Positions 23,601 to 32,822 are shown, counted from the first letter of the stretch. The stretch: 64,000 nt of DNA from Symbiodinium kawagutii (GCA_009767595.1 VSDK01012844.1:521227-585226), one strand, 5' to 3'. Numbers and translations: made by a program. Notes: generated by a model from the letters alone, not told the origin.

Positions 23601-24978
23601 CTAACGTAGTTGCCTAGAAAATACTCTATTTATGGCTGGGGTACCTAGAGAACAGGGTGATTTTCAGCGCAACAAGGTTAGGGACTGCCAGAGGGTAACT
23701 AGACCAATGGTTCCAAATGGTTCAGTTCGATTCAATGGTATGCACCTAAGCAACTAAGCGATAACATAATGAGATACCAGCTGCAAGTCTATTGGGAAAC
23801 ATGTTTGCAACGAGGGCAATGTTGGGACTTGTGACCAGAGAACAACCTGGGTCATCAAGGTGTAGCTCACCATGGGTTGCCGACGTGGAACTAGGGGAGT
23901 CATTATTGGTTGTATCATTGGGTAATTCTCACCAAGCCATAGTGGGGCCTACCTGATGTTTGAAAGACATGCAGTACAGCGACTAACCAACTAGCAACCA
24001 TGTGTAATGACTACGGAGTAGAATCGTGACTACATTGCAATGTAAATTCAACCTAGAATGATGTTGGGAGTGGGAGTTGTCACTAACTAATAAATGGAAT
24101 AGTTGCAGTATCACAGGGTCATAAGCAAATGATTCTTTTTGTATACTAGTTGCAGATTGTACCCTTTTTTGGACTTGCATGGTGAGTGATTTCGATAAGA
24201 AGTAGAAAAGATCCGGATAGTTCTAACAAAAACTTAGATAGTTTGAGGGATAGTTTGAATCCTCATTGATTTGTATTCATTATGTTGTACCATTCTCAAT
24301 CAATGTATCTATCTACCTCCTACATGGATAATGTGATATGTGGGTCACGGATCGCCTGTGGGTGCCTTAAAAGAGGTTTGCTTAGTTTTGATTAAAAGAA
24401 GCGGAATTACACACCACGGCCCAGGGCAATCAAGATGGTTTTTGGTTAATCCGCCATGGTTGCTACCATCAGTTTTGTTCACCAGAGTCACACATGACGC
24501 TTGTATCGTTGTGTAATATCTATCTATTTGTCTACCTATCTATCTATCCATCCATTGATCCTCCATTCATCCATCTATCTATCTATCTATCTATCTATTT
24601 ATCTATCTCTGAATCTATCTATCTCTGAATCTATCTATCGCTGAATCTATCTATCCATCTATCTATCTATCTATTTATTCATCTATTTATTTACTCATCC
24701 ATCCATCCATCCATCCATCCATCCATCCATCCATCCATCCATCCATCCATCCATCCATCCATCCATCTGTCCATTGCTATCCACACATATAGAGTGGGGA
24801 AGGTCGGGACATGCTACTGACATGTACTAACTCTGTGGTCTATCCATAGCTGTTTGCTCACATCCAGCATCTAAGGTCGCTTCCATCCAGCGATGCTCGG
24901 GTATCACTGCAAGAGTTATATCGTGCCATTGGCGTCGCTTGGCGGAGAGGACCTTGGCCTAGCTTTCCAGGAAGATGA
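15845..24978 (+). CDS. RING-CH (RINGv/MARCH-type) zinc-finger protein, multi-exon
   Basis: Likely an E3 ubiquitin ligase of the RING-CH class (family knowledge; activity inferred). Joining exons 15845-15981, 17998-18061 and 19236 onward completes a C4HC3 set: Cys18, Cys21, Cys34, Cys36, His44, Cys47, Cys75 and Cys78, with Trp51 in the usual place after LRR. The finger is at the very N terminus. Reading continues with exons near 20811-20886, 22046-22149, 22772-22858 and 24868-24978, whose phases join where edges could be set; the piece between about 19341 and 20811 is not resolved. The later exons read [34 protein letters not shown] and [16 protein letters not shown], which fit my memory of the conserved region that follows RING-CH in dinoflagellate proteins, but this is recall, not a search. 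No membrane helices of typical MARCH proteins are visible. The intron 1 donor appears to be GC. The 3' end is tentative. Confidence 0.62.
16064..16130 (+). repeat. 68-bp sequence shared between introns 1 and 2 of the RING-CH gene
   Basis: Almost the same 68 bases occur at 18162-18229, and a shortened form occurs at about 16370-16412. It runs from TAATAGTAGGGGACAACAAC into the left end of a family C element, so the copied unit is longer than the element's inverted ends. Confidence 0.8.
16112..16227 (+). mobile_element. family C element in RING-CH intron 1
   Basis: From ATATGGCTATGGGTCAATA to TTTTGACCCACAGCCA, with GGAAGACAATGGTTAATG and GGGGTACGGGG inside. Confidence 0.75.
16398..16516 (+). 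mobile_element. second family C element in RING-CH intron 1
   Basis: From GGCTATGGGTCAATATG to GATTGACCCACAGCTATT. It lies about 170 bp after the first copy, in the same orientation. Confidence 0.7.
16673..16747 (+). repeat. GAT trinucleotide repeat
   Basis: (GATGAA)2 then about 20 GAT units. The minus-strand poly-His open frame over it is an artefact. Confidence 0.95.
17224..17318. mobile_element. family B element in RING-CH intron 1
   Basis: From CTGGCTGGTTTCAAAC to GGTTGAAACCACAAACCAG, with TATTTTCCCTAGTAAT and AAATGGTTGGTTGACTGATA. Confidence 0.72.
17998..18061 (+). CDS. RING-CH gene exon 2
   Basis: AG|G acceptor (CATTCGAG|G) and CAG|GTACGC donor. Encodes [18 protein letters not shown] and LIQ, the segment after the His-x-x-Cys of the finger. 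It joins exon 1 in phase. Confidence 0.78.
18211..18327 (+). mobile_element. family C element in RING-CH intron 2
   Basis: From TATGGCTATGGGTCAATATT to TTTTGACCCACAGCCAT. Shares its left flank with the intron 1 copy (see 16064-16130). Confidence 0.78.
18664..18772. mobile_element. family D inverted-repeat element
   Basis: Left end TCTCTGGAAAACTAACC then GGCTATGGAAAATCCACC. The right side carries the inverse in decayed form (AAAATCCATTGCCGGGTTAG, then CTCACCGGAG). Confidence 0.6.
19236..19341 (+). CDS. RING-CH gene exon 3 (last zinc-binding Cys pair)
   Basis: AG|G acceptor (GGGCAG|G), phase 0 with exon 2. Encodes [34 protein letters not shown]. The HCQVC pair completes the finger. The 3' edge is uncertain: a GT occurs at 19342, but the frame stays open further. 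A possible following mini-exon near 20334-20378 encodes [12 protein letters not shown] and would fit, but its edges lack standard motifs. Confidence 0.72.
20078..20118. mobile_element. internally deleted family A element
   Basis: Only 41 bp. TGGTAGTTTCTTAAGATAGG and GAGCCCC are followed almost directly by AATGAGAAACACCCA, so both ends are present but the middle is missing. Confidence 0.55.
20265..20302 (+). repeat. 10-bp tandem repeat GGATATGTTT
   Basis: Three full copies plus a partial one. Confidence 0.85.
20538..20633 (+). repeat. 10-bp tandem repeat followed by ATC trinucleotide repeat
   Basis: Five copies of CATCATGGCC lead straight into about 16 ATC units, suggesting the trinucleotide tract grew from the CATCAT end of the decamer. 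Confidence 0.9.
20811..20886 (+). CDS. RING-CH gene exon 4
   Basis: AG|G acceptor (CGGTCAG|G) and GT donor after 20886. Encodes [18 protein letters not shown] and IYNSVQW. It ends with one base that joins exon 5 to give Gly in phase. Confidence 0.58.
21083..21217. repeat. 135-bp inverted repeat with internal tandem 11-12-mers
   Basis: GAACCCCCTTGATTTCTATT at the left is answered by its imperfect inverse ending AATAGAAGGGGTTC at the right. Inside, GATTGACCAGT occurs three times. It belongs to none of families A-E. Confidence 0.7.
21402..21513. mobile_element. diverged family D element
   Basis: Left TTTTAGCATGGCAATCGAAA, right TTTCCGTTGCTATGTTAAAG and TACCAGAGGG. It has the CCAGAGGG end and the ATGGCAA...TTGCTAT pairing of family D. 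Confidence 0.5.
21860..21995 (+). repeat. degenerate AAGTTCATCAAAACA repeat
   Basis: Loosely repeated 10-16 bp words. This explains the Lys/Ser/Gln-rich reading in the long open frame 21604-22287. Confidence 0.6.
22046..22149 (+). CDS. RING-CH gene exon 5
   Basis: AG|G acceptor (TTCGCGAG|G) and a strong GTAAGC donor. Encodes [18 protein letters not shown] and [16 protein letters not shown]. The same frame is open back to 21604, but that part contains repeats and I treat it as intron. Confidence 0.62.
22308..22404. mobile_element. family B element in the intron after RING-CH exon 5
   Basis: From TGGTTGGTGGTTTTCATC to GATTCAAACCACCAAACAG, with GATTTTCCCTATTATTAACA and CGTTGGTTGACTAATATTG. Confidence 0.72.
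22772..22858 (+). CDS. RING-CH gene exon 6
   Basis: 29 codons from an AG (TTTTGAG|C) to a GT donor, phase 0 with exon 5. Encodes [18 protein letters not shown] and PLSHLKGT. The acceptor is the one exception to AG|G in this gene, so the 5' edge is less sure. Confidence 0.52.
23596..23700. mobile_element. family D-like remnant
   Basis: GGTAAACTAACGTAGTTGCC at the left and AACAAGGTTAGGGAC then GCCAGAGGGTAAC at the right. The interior is decayed. Confidence 0.4.
24520..24770 (+). repeat. CTAT then CCAT tetranucleotide microsatellite
   Basis: About 250 bp: ATCTATCT arrays with GAATCTATCTATC interruptions, changing to about 17 CATC units at 24696-24768. Confidence 0.92.
24868..24978 (+). CDS. 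RING-CH gene candidate last exon
   Basis: AG at 24866-24867 (CATCCAG). Encodes [18 protein letters not shown] and [17 protein letters not shown], reaching TGA at 24976-24978. It is in phase with exon 6. It may instead splice onward near 24970, and its membership in this gene is inferred only from order and phase. Confidence 0.45.
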   Translation, partial: HLRSLPSSDARVSLQELYRAIGVAWRRGPWPSFPGR

Positions 24979-25269
24979 TGATGCACAGTCAGCTCGGCTT
25001 GGAAATTCATACACCTTGCGGATTGGATGCACCTTGTGTAGGATAGCCACGAGGACAACAGGTTGTGGTTTTCGTTCCCTCAGTCTTGCCCTGAGCATTG
25101 TTTTTGCTGATTGAACTTTGAATTTAGATTAAACCAACCGATCAACTGACCGACCAGCACACCAACCGCTGCGCCGCCCTGAACTCCTTCAGCATTTAGG
25201 AGTTGCAGCTGCCAACGGAAGTGACTCTGCAACAGGTGCTTCGTGGCTGAGCGGTCAGGAGTCAGGACC

Positions 25270-25380
25270 CGCAATTCATGTTCCTAGTTGTTCCCCGTTA
25301 TTCCTAGTTCTTCCCCGTTATTCCTAGTTGTTCCCTGTTGTTCGTAGTTGATCCTAATTGTTCCACGTTGTTTCTAGTGA
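25270..25380 (+). repeat. about 20-bp minisatellite GTTATTCCTAGTTGTTCCCC
   Basis: Four to five decaying copies of TTCCTAGTTGTTCCCCGTTA. Confidence 0.75.
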
Positions 25381-25647
25381 TATGCTTCAGCTTTCTCAAG
25401 GCTTGTTTTCATATATCACAATTGCGTGTATGGGAAGTTGAATAGAAAGGAAGTACGTCAAGGACATGTTTTTTTGTTGATTACTACTATATGATTATAT
25501 ATAGTTATTAACATCTATTTAGATGTAGTGACTAATTAATGATTTTTATACAATATTTTCTCAAGGATTTGTTTTCTTCGAGTCATTGGGAAGTTTTGCT
25601 TGATTTTTTGGGGGTGGCCTCCTTTCCGAGCATGGGGACCGCTGTAG

Positions 25648-25736
25648 AATACACCCCGTCATGGAACGAAGCACGAAGCATAGGTCCGGCGGGGAATATG
25701 ACGATGTGGAAGAGGAGGAGTGTATTTTAATAGCAG
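25648..25736 (+). CDS. exon with an acidic stretch
   Basis: AG at 25646-25647 (CTGTAG) and a GCAG|GTCG donor. Encodes HPVMERSTKHRSGGEYDD followed by VEEEECILIA. A second frame is open (contains YTPSWNEARSIGPAGN). A family A element starts 34 bp after the donor. It may belong to the RING-CH gene or the next one; I cannot tell. Confidence 0.42.
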
Positions 25737-25769
25737 GTCGATTTTTTCTTCAAACCACAAAACTTCCAC

Positions 25770-25872
25770 GGTGGTTTCTTAAAATGTGGGTACCACCAAA
25801 AATGGTTGGCCTATTACTATAAATGGTCAATTTTGGATGATTTAGGGGTACCCCGATTTCGAGAAACCACCA
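25770..25872. mobile_element. family A element just after an exon
   Basis: 103 bp from GGTGGTTTCTTAAAATGTGG to GATTTCGAGAAACCACCA, with GATGATTTAGGGGTACCCC before the right end. Confidence 0.75.
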
Positions 25873-27815
25873 TATCGGTGTACCATTCGAATTGACGTGG
25901 ACAGCCCTCAACTCTAACATTCACCAACCGTTGTGAGGTACGCGATGATGCGTGTTCGCTGCGAGGTAACGCTTCGGTCCTGGAAAAAAAATAATCAATC
26001 TTGACCAACCAATTGTTGGCATTCTGACCCAATTGTCAACCATTGTGCAGCTCATGAGTCACCGTTGGTAGCTCAACCATGAACAACCCATTTTCAACCA
26101 TCATTGGCTGTTGCTAAGCATTTATTATTGATCCTAGCTGCTTGCCCAAGCAGTATGAGCCTTTTCCATCCTTTTCTGTTTAAGCTTGCATCCACTATAT
26201 ATAATCCACAAATCAAGTGATGATTATGAACTTAAATGATTGTCAAACATCCCGAATTGTGGTTAGCCCATGCACATTCATTTTCCTATTGCGTATAGTT
26301 GGTTATTCACCCATTCATTTCCACATTGATAACGGTTTTTAGTGACGACCATTCTTGACCATTGACCTGTGGGAAAGAGCCATGCCGGCAGGTTGAGTCT
26401 ACAGACCGCAGCGATGACAGCAACGCAGTTGCAGCAAGGTATATAATGCTCAGCAATAGTTTGTGGTTGTTGGTCATCGTTTTTATTTTATCAATACCGA
26501 CGCATGATGATGTCTAAGATGGTGAACTGTGATGTTCACGATCGTGAACAATGCTGGTTGATCTCATGGTTCCAATGGTTGTTTAGATTTGGTGATATAT
26601 ATTCGCTTAATAATGGTTGGCACACGGCTAATCTATATGGTGAATGAAGGGCAATAAACATCAATGATAATTGTTGTTTCATCGTGACCAACGATGACCC
26701 TTACATTTGTCATGAGATAATGGTTTATCACTGGGGACCAACAAAGATCAATTAATGTATGATTGATAACGACAAATCACGCTTCATGTCTCATGAATGA
26801 ACACCAACGATTGCTAAAACGGAACGAAAGCTTGGCTGAGTGGATATACAGTAGCTTAAATGCAGTGGCTTAGTCACCAAGTCATCATTGGGGCGCACCA
26901 CCCACTAGAAACCTTCTGTCCAAACAGTCCCGAACAGTGGGAATCGCCAAAGGGTACAAACAACAATGTTCCTTCCAATGGATAAGGCTTTCTGATTTGC
27001 CTAACATCTTCAAAACATTTCAAACTAATGCTACTACTTTCAGAAAATCTAACACGTTTCAAATATCTACCAGAATGGTTTTGCTTAAGTCTATCCTGAG
27101 CAGAGACTTATCCTCAATCTCTTGTATGTTTAGGTTTGGGTCCCGAGGCTCTTTTCTGGGAGACATTGGGGTTCAGTCTCACACGCGCCCGCAAAGAATG
27201 GCACCCAAAAGCATCCAAAAGCCACATACTGTAGATTGATCAAATCTAAGCATCACGAAACCTGACAATTAACCATCCACGTTCTGAAAAGTGGCGTGCA
27301 ACCCGGACATCATGGAAACTGGAAGCTTTTCAAACAAAATCATCATGAAATGGCAGTACGATAGACCAAGTTGCCAATCAAACACGAGACCTGACTCCCT
27401 ATGATTGCGACATGTTGACGTTGACATGGTGATATATAGGTATGCGATGGTACGAGTCATTTATCCTCAGTACCAAGCATTGTCAAGTCAACTCATGCGC
27501 TGCTTTAAACCGTGGCATTCAGATCTTCGATGTATGCTATGGAGAACACGTCGCAATGGTGTCGGAGGTGCTTGAGCTTCGTCCATTTGCCAAAGGACAG
27601 CAACCATGAGCGCAGATTATCCATGATAAGCAATGATTGCCCCACTTTGGGCCCTTATTCTTCAACCTCAGCAATCAGCATAATATTTTAATGATTTACT
27701 GATTTACTAATTCACCATTCTTCAGTAGCCCTTATTCGGCATTCACTTCACTGCTAGTAACCATCATCGGCCATCGTTGGTGGTTGATCATTCAACCTCC
27801 TAACAGCAGCATGAG
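25873..27815. other. non-coding stretch
   Basis: No exon can be defended. Short frames at 26937-27239 and 27490-27610 are open but lack splice context. Contains the 18-bp palindrome. Confidence 0.35.
26533..26550. repeat. perfect 18-bp palindrome
   Basis: TGTTCACGATCGTGAACA reads the same on both strands, with a GATC centre. No gene edge lies close by. It could be a protein-binding site, or chance. Confidence 0.8.
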
Positions 27816-27861
27816 GCATCCGCGCGGTGAATTTGACAAAAAGGATCTCCAAGAAGGTCCG
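27816..27861 (+). CDS. small exon
   Basis: AG|G acceptor (GCATGAG|G) and a CCG|GTGGGC donor. Encodes HPRGEFDKKDLQEGP. If not spliced, the frame runs on as VGNVIFYEAMVF to TAG at 27898-27900. An ATG at 27811 could also start it. Confidence 0.42.
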
Positions 27862-27899
27862 GTGGGCAATGTGATCTTCTATGAAGCAATGGTTTTCTA

Positions 27900-27978
27900 G
27901 CTGGTGATTCTCAGGGAGCGATTTGGAGCCAGGGGTATCCCGTTCTATCCCTTTAAAGGGGAGCTAAAGAGCTACAGG
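27900..27978. mobile_element. family E element, copy 2
   Basis: Shares GAGCGATTTGGAGCCAGG, GGGTATCC, CCCTTTAAAGGGG and AGCTACAGGGAG with the copies at 3371 and 30132. Confidence 0.5.
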
Positions 27979-28463
27979 GAGTGGTGAAACCAGATGGTAG
28001 TTTTGGTAGCAACCACTGTTTTAGATGTGCTGGAATGGTTTTTTCTTAGGGTTGTACAGACTTAGATGATATGAATTACTGCAAATATTATGGTGGTCAT
28101 GAGTGATGAGCAATTATTTTGACTGCCTCAGGATTCAGAAATTGATCTCAAAGCTGAAAACAGTAGTGAACTCACCAAATTTCAATGACCTTGAAATATG
28201 TACCATCGCTCATATGCCTCTGAGTCATGAGTGTCTGTACCCATACCGATGCCCGTATGTGTTTCTTCGGAATGTTGGGTTTCGATCTACCAAATGTCAA
28301 GTACCACATCGAGGTGGAAGTGACCCTGTTTGTCAGTATCAAAGCTAGGGCGGTACCCCCAATTCCATGGATGAGCAAATTGACTACATGCATCCACCAT
28401 GATTGAATGAATTATGGTATATCAACCACTTTGCCGTGTCATGTTGTTTGCTGCAACCCAAAG

Positions 28464-28558
28464 GTCAGTGGGGCAACCTTCCTGTTGTTGGCACGGACAT
28501 GGTGTGCCATCCCGAAGCCATGGTGACAATTCACAACACATGGTCAGCCGCGCGTTGA
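28464..28558 (+). CDS. possible exon, maybe terminal
   Basis: AG|G acceptor (CCAAAG|G). The frame encodes QWGNLPVVGTDMVCHPEA and MVTIHNTWSAAR, then TGA at 28556-28558. A second frame is open. A GT microsatellite follows at 28571-28592. Confidence 0.4.
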
Positions 28559-28956
28559 CCATAATCCCACACGTGTGTGTGTGTGTGTGTGGATGATTCC
28601 AATGAACGATAGGTCCATAAATAGCCTATTAGCCGTTGATGATGGTACCATTAAACGTGATAATCCAATCAATTCTTCCAAATAGAACCAACTATGACAT
28701 TGGTCAACCACTTTGGTCAACCACTTTGCTTTGGATTGTAAGAATCTGTGACGCGGTCATCTTGTTGCTTCATGTGGGTTGTCATCCTAAAGCAAGATCA
28801 AAGATGAGCTTCTTTCTGATGAAGTGGCTGCGTGCTTGTCTCTTGTTTTTTTTCTCGGATTCAGGATAAGCATCCAATACTCTGGTTTCTTTGAAAACTG
28901 GAGGGCCAAACCTGAACTTCGTCATTGCTCCCTTGTATTTTTTGTGAACGTGCCCT

Positions 28957-29142
28957 TTGAAAAACTCCATTGCAACTCTGAGGTTGCTTCAAATGAACGG
29001 ATTCAATGTGAAATATCTCCATTGCACCTTTGAATTTACTGGGCAGCATATTCGTTTTGTTTCGATGACTCCAGACCCGGGAATTGCCTTTGTGAAAACT
29101 GAGTCGGACAAGAGAAATTATCAGTTTCATGATGGAGTGTAG
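28957..29142 (+). CDS. possible coding stretch ending in a stop
   Basis: Open for 61 codons: IATLRLLQMNGFNVKYLH, CTFEFTGQHIRFVSMTPD and PGIAFVKTESDKRNYQF. The minus strand is also open here in two frames, so the strand is uncertain. No splice acceptor was fixed. Confidence 0.3.
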   Translation: MKNSIATLRLLQMNGFNVKYLHCTFEFTGQHIRFVSMTPDPGIAFVKTESDKRNYQFHDGV

Positions 29143-29699
29143 TTGCAATGGGTTGATGTTTGACTTTCAAGGTAGTAGGACATATATACACAAACAACTT
29201 ACAATACACATACCAGGTGATGTTTTTTGATGAATACATCATGTTGTTGCTAGTTGATAATTCCACGCTTGTTCCACCTTGAGTCCATACACGTGTTGTG
29301 CAAATCAGGTTTTGATATGTGTTAGTCATGAGAATCAGAACTGACGTCGTAACCACTCGCTTTTGCAAGATGCATTTACGTGAGGATTGTTAACAGACTT
29401 ATGCTGTCAAAGCCCTCACGTTTCTAATGTGTATCCATGATATGTTAATTAGATGTTTTCACGAGTGGTTTAAGTATCCATGACACGGCTCAAATTCAGA
29501 ATTACGTTGCACAACCGCTACTAAAGTGGTAAATACCATATGTACAATAGAAATGGACATGGGTCAATACCGATTGGTCAAAAAGGATTGGTTTTAATAC
29601 GAATGCATTCACACACCTAGGTGTACATATCAACATATCTGCATAGGTATGTATCTGGATGTATCTGAATGTGATGAGGAGAAATGTGTTTTTGAAAAC

Positions 29700-29840
29700 A
29701 TTTCTATGCATATCTGTCTACCGATATACATATATATACATTTAAACATATATATATATAATTTACCATACGTTAAGATATATGTTTATTGATTAAGATA
29801 ATATATATACAATATATATGCATATGAAAACATATATTTC
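29700..29840. repeat. TATATA-rich tract
   Basis: Several short (AT)n runs with CATATATATA words. Confidence 0.7.
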
Positions 29841-29903
29841 CATACATTCAGATGTATTTTTCAAGCACACATTGACAATGCTTATGTAGCTCGCCCGTGC
29901 GAG

Positions 29904-29948
29904 GACCTGAGTAGCGAAGCGAAGGCACAGTGGCACAAGGCCGTGGAG
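29904..29948 (+). CDS. small exon encoding a helix-like peptide
   Basis: AG|G acceptor (GTGCGAG|G) and a GAG|GTGGGC donor enclose exactly 15 codons: DLSSEAKAQWHKAVE. It is a GC-rich island in AT-rich surroundings. If the acceptor is at 29887-29888 instead, RPCE precedes it. Confidence 0.5.
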
Positions 29949-30000
29949 GTGGGCGAAGATGGGGGGTCCGCGGGGACGTGACGTTGGGGAGTTCGTCGTT

Positions 30001-30112
30001 GGGGGGTTCTCAAGCCGGTGACTGGGAAACCCCAAGTTAAGGTAGTTTTGTTACTATGAATGGTTCATAAACTGGATGATTTAGGGTAGCCTTATGACTT
30101 GAAAAAACATCA
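30001..30112. mobile_element. diverged family A element
   Basis: GGGGGGTTCTCAAGCCGG at the left and GACTTGAAAAAACATCA at the right, with GGATGATTTAGGGTAGCC inside. Confidence 0.5.
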
Positions 30113-30131
30113 GTTGATGGTTAATCTGGCT

Positions 30132-30209
30132 GGTGTTGGGAGGGAGGCCAGGAGCCAGGGGTATCCTGCGCTAGCCCTTTGATACGGGGGAGCCAGGCCA
30201 GGAGCTACC
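30132..30209. mobile_element. family E element, copy 3
   Basis: GCTGGTGTTGGGAGGGAGG, GCCAGGAGCCAGGGGTATCC and AGGAGCTACCAGGAT. The first 45 bases almost match the 3371 copy. Confidence 0.6.
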
Positions 30210-30624
30210 AGGATTGCCGCAAGCAAACGGTAGTAATTGATGGTCAATTCATGGTTAGTTGATGCTTAGTTGATGGCTGTTTGATGGTCACTCGACGATT
30301 GAGAATGTTTTGTTGATGATGATTTGATGGTCAGTCATGGCCCGTCATGAAGTTTCCAGGTTGGGGACCACAAAACGTGAATTGGGGATTCATTATTTTG
30401 AGGTACATCCATATACACAACAATGAGTCCAGTGGGGGCTCGGTCGGGGCAGCGTAAAAGACAATATGCCCAAGGCTCACCGTTTGAATGAGGATGAGTC
30501 TGTGAAGAGTTGCAACGTTGTAGCCACGGATGTGATGTCAGCGATGTCAGCAACATGAGATGGATGACTCCAAGAGAAGGCTAAATCAGTGATTCGTAAT
30601 GATGGACCTGATGGACATATAAGA

Positions 30625-30711
30625 CTGGCTGGTGGTGTTTTTCCTCATATAGTACTTATTAGCTTGGTTGGTTGACTAATATGTTTAAGAGGGGTTGAAA
30701 CCACCACCCAG
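30625..30711. mobile_element. family B element, shortened
   Basis: From CTGGCTGGTGGTGTTTT to GGTTGAAACCACCACCCAG, with TTGGTTGGTTGACTAATATG. Confidence 0.7.
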
Positions 30712-31390
30712 ACACAATGGTTCGTCATGATTCACTATGGTTGACACCATCGTGATTAATGATCTAAGCCATCATAGGTTAGAAAGAGTTTCCTCATTAC
30801 CAAACAAGAACAAAGGTACCCTCGGACCCTCGCTCACCAACGCCTCATGATCTTTTGGTAGCATTGTTTTTGAGGGATGCCTGTGAGAAATGCACGACTA
30901 ACTCTATTTGCTTGAGAAATGAGTGCAGCTATCCATCAGGGGGTCAACTGGCAGAACAGAGATATGAGCACCCACAAGGAGTGGAACTGATATTTCCTGC
31001 CTGCTCTCCAAACCAAGAAGGTGAAGTGGGATGAACAACAAACCAACAATGATAAACAGCAACTTGGTTATGGGCGCGCCCACACGTTGGCATGAAATAA
31101 ACATGTTTGCAATCGACATGACAGTTTCGGATAGTACCCAGGGTACTCATGAAAAATATGGATACACCAAGAAGATATATCTTTTCTGTGCTGGTGTGCG
31201 ATTTCTTTCGTTGATAGAATTCGCAGTCAACCCCTGAACTGAGAATACAGTCCTGTAATCACCCAGGAGAAGTTCTAGTTGAGAGCAAGATCAATTCAGT
31301 AGACCTAGCTGGCCCATGGCAAATATCAGCAATAATTTCCTGCGAAGACCAATCTTCAAGGCATTTCTTCCCTCTAAATATATCCAAAAA

Positions 31391-31499
31391 AATGGTTGTG
31401 GGTCAATATCAGGTACCCATGGCTGTTCACATCCATGACCAAACAAGCGTTGCGTTGTTCCCCTTCTCATGATGGTTGTGACCTGTTATGACCCATAGC
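31391..31499 (+). mobile_element. family C-like element abutting an exon
   Basis: Starts AATGGTTGTGGGTCAATATC and ends TTATGACCCATAGCA. The inner sequence is diverged. The inferred acceptor of the next exon lies only 5 bp after its right end. Confidence 0.55.
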
Positions 31500-31504
31500 A
31501 TTAG

Positions 31505-31568
31505 CCAAGTAGCCGAACCCATCCGCAAGGCCGCTGCGGTGCCGCAGACAGTGCTATCGATGGCAAAG
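31505..31568 (+). CDS. small exon directly after a family C-like element
   Basis: AG acceptor (GCATTAG|C). Encodes QVAEPIRKAAAVPQTVLS then MAK. The 3' edge lacks a GT (a GA-type donor would be needed), and the frame stays open to about 31730. GC-rich relative to its flanks. Confidence 0.42.
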
Positions 31569-32151
31569 ATTCATCATTTCCTGGGCGGGCCGTGTGCCAG
31601 TGCTCAGTGCGTAGCATCTCAGGTTGCAATTGGTGCCCGGTGGATGTGCAGAAGATCATGTTGCCATTGTGGGCGTCCAACTCATGAATACCTCTACATG
31701 AGTCTTTTGAGCAACAAGATTCTGGAGTGATAATCTGTTGCTAAAAAACAGTGGGCATCCACAACCACCCAACGTCTTGAACCATCTTCCCGGTATAGAA
31801 GTCTTATAGCTATCAAGTTATCAACCAATTATTGAGGACATGTGTCACGCTTGATACTTTGCAATGACCTCAACATCTTTGAGTGTGGGCCTTTTGAATG
31901 ATGGATTGTACCCTTGCTTAGCCGTGTGATCGGCTTGATAAACCCCTAGCAGGTTCCATCCAAGAACGGGGAATGAACACGGGGATGTCAGTGATGTCCA
32001 ATATCGACGTGCATGGGTGGCACAAATCTATATAGGACACCGCTCAAAAGGAATTTGAGACCACTGATTAGGGATAGCAGTTTGAGTGTTACCAAAAGTG
32101 GTATCGGTCGTAGCATTAATCAACATACAAATGGAAGCCATAACAATACTA

Positions 32152-32262
32152 CCCTCTGGTAAACTAACACGGCAATGGAAAATCCACTATAAATAAACCA
32201 TTTCCCAGGTTTTTCCTAACAAAATGGTGGATTTTCCATTGCCATGTTAGTTTACCAGAGGG
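32152..32262. mobile_element. family D element, nearly perfect hairpin
   Basis: 111 bp. CCCTCTGGTAAACTAACA followed by CGGCAATGGAAAATCCAC is matched at the right by its inverse, with about one mismatch over 36 bases. It is the best copy of family D and would fold into a long hairpin in RNA. Confidence 0.85.
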
Positions 32263-32349
32263 CAATCCTTTTTGCGCTCCTTTGAGCCCCGCTATACAGT
32301 CCCTACATCATGAAAAACCTCACCCTCGTGAACCCTTTGGAGTCACCGT

Positions 32350-32402
32350 GCAGCCAGATGTGGGCAAGCAAGGGTATCAGGGTGCTGACCCACAACCTAT
32401 TT
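32350..32402. mobile_element. right-end fragment of a family C element
   Basis: AAGGGTATCAGGGTGCTGAC followed by CCACAACCTAT matches only the right end of family C; no left end is seen nearby. Confidence 0.4.
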
Positions 32403-32707
32403 TTTATTTGTGCTTTTGATTGGTACTGCAAACGTTGAAATCTCAATCTGCCACTCCAAAATGCACAATCTGAGTTGCCTCAAGGATGATTTGTTGTTCT
32501 AATGATCAGGATCCATTTCAGAAATTCTTTGGGCACTTCAGGGTCGATTTCATCAGAATCAGTAAGATCCTATTTGCCATTACTGTTTGCCAAGGATGGA
32601 ATTTCATATCGCTGCTGGTAAGATTGACGCAGATTAATCATGGGATTGTCATTGAGGTATGGTGAGGTGATAACCCCACCTTTTTTTTGGTGTTCCTCTC
32701 AGACATC

Positions 32708-32822
32708 TGGGTTTTTCTCAAAATAAGGAACCTCGAAGTGATGGATAAAAATGGTTGTTTTATTTCTAAAAGTGGTTGATATCAAGGATGATAACCGGGG
32801 GTCTCCTATGTCGAGAAACCCA
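32708..32822. mobile_element. family A element upstream of PPR gene 1
   Basis: 115 bp from TGGGTTTTTCTCAAAAT to ATGTCGAGAAACCCA. The end substitution (TGGGTTT/AAACCCA) is matched on the two sides. It ends about 185 bp before the chosen PPR start codon. Confidence 0.72.

Larger units (their letters stand above)
22859..24867. other. long presumed intron
   Basis: No exon is supported. It contains (AT)n runs near 23288 and 23356, a family D-like remnant at about 23596-23700, a CTAT/CCAT microsatellite at 24520-24770, and otherwise unremarkable AT-rich sequence. Confidence 0.4.

Noticed and set aside
24520..24770. Possible CRISPR-like array
   Set aside because: It is a plain CTAT/CCAT microsatellite with no spacers.
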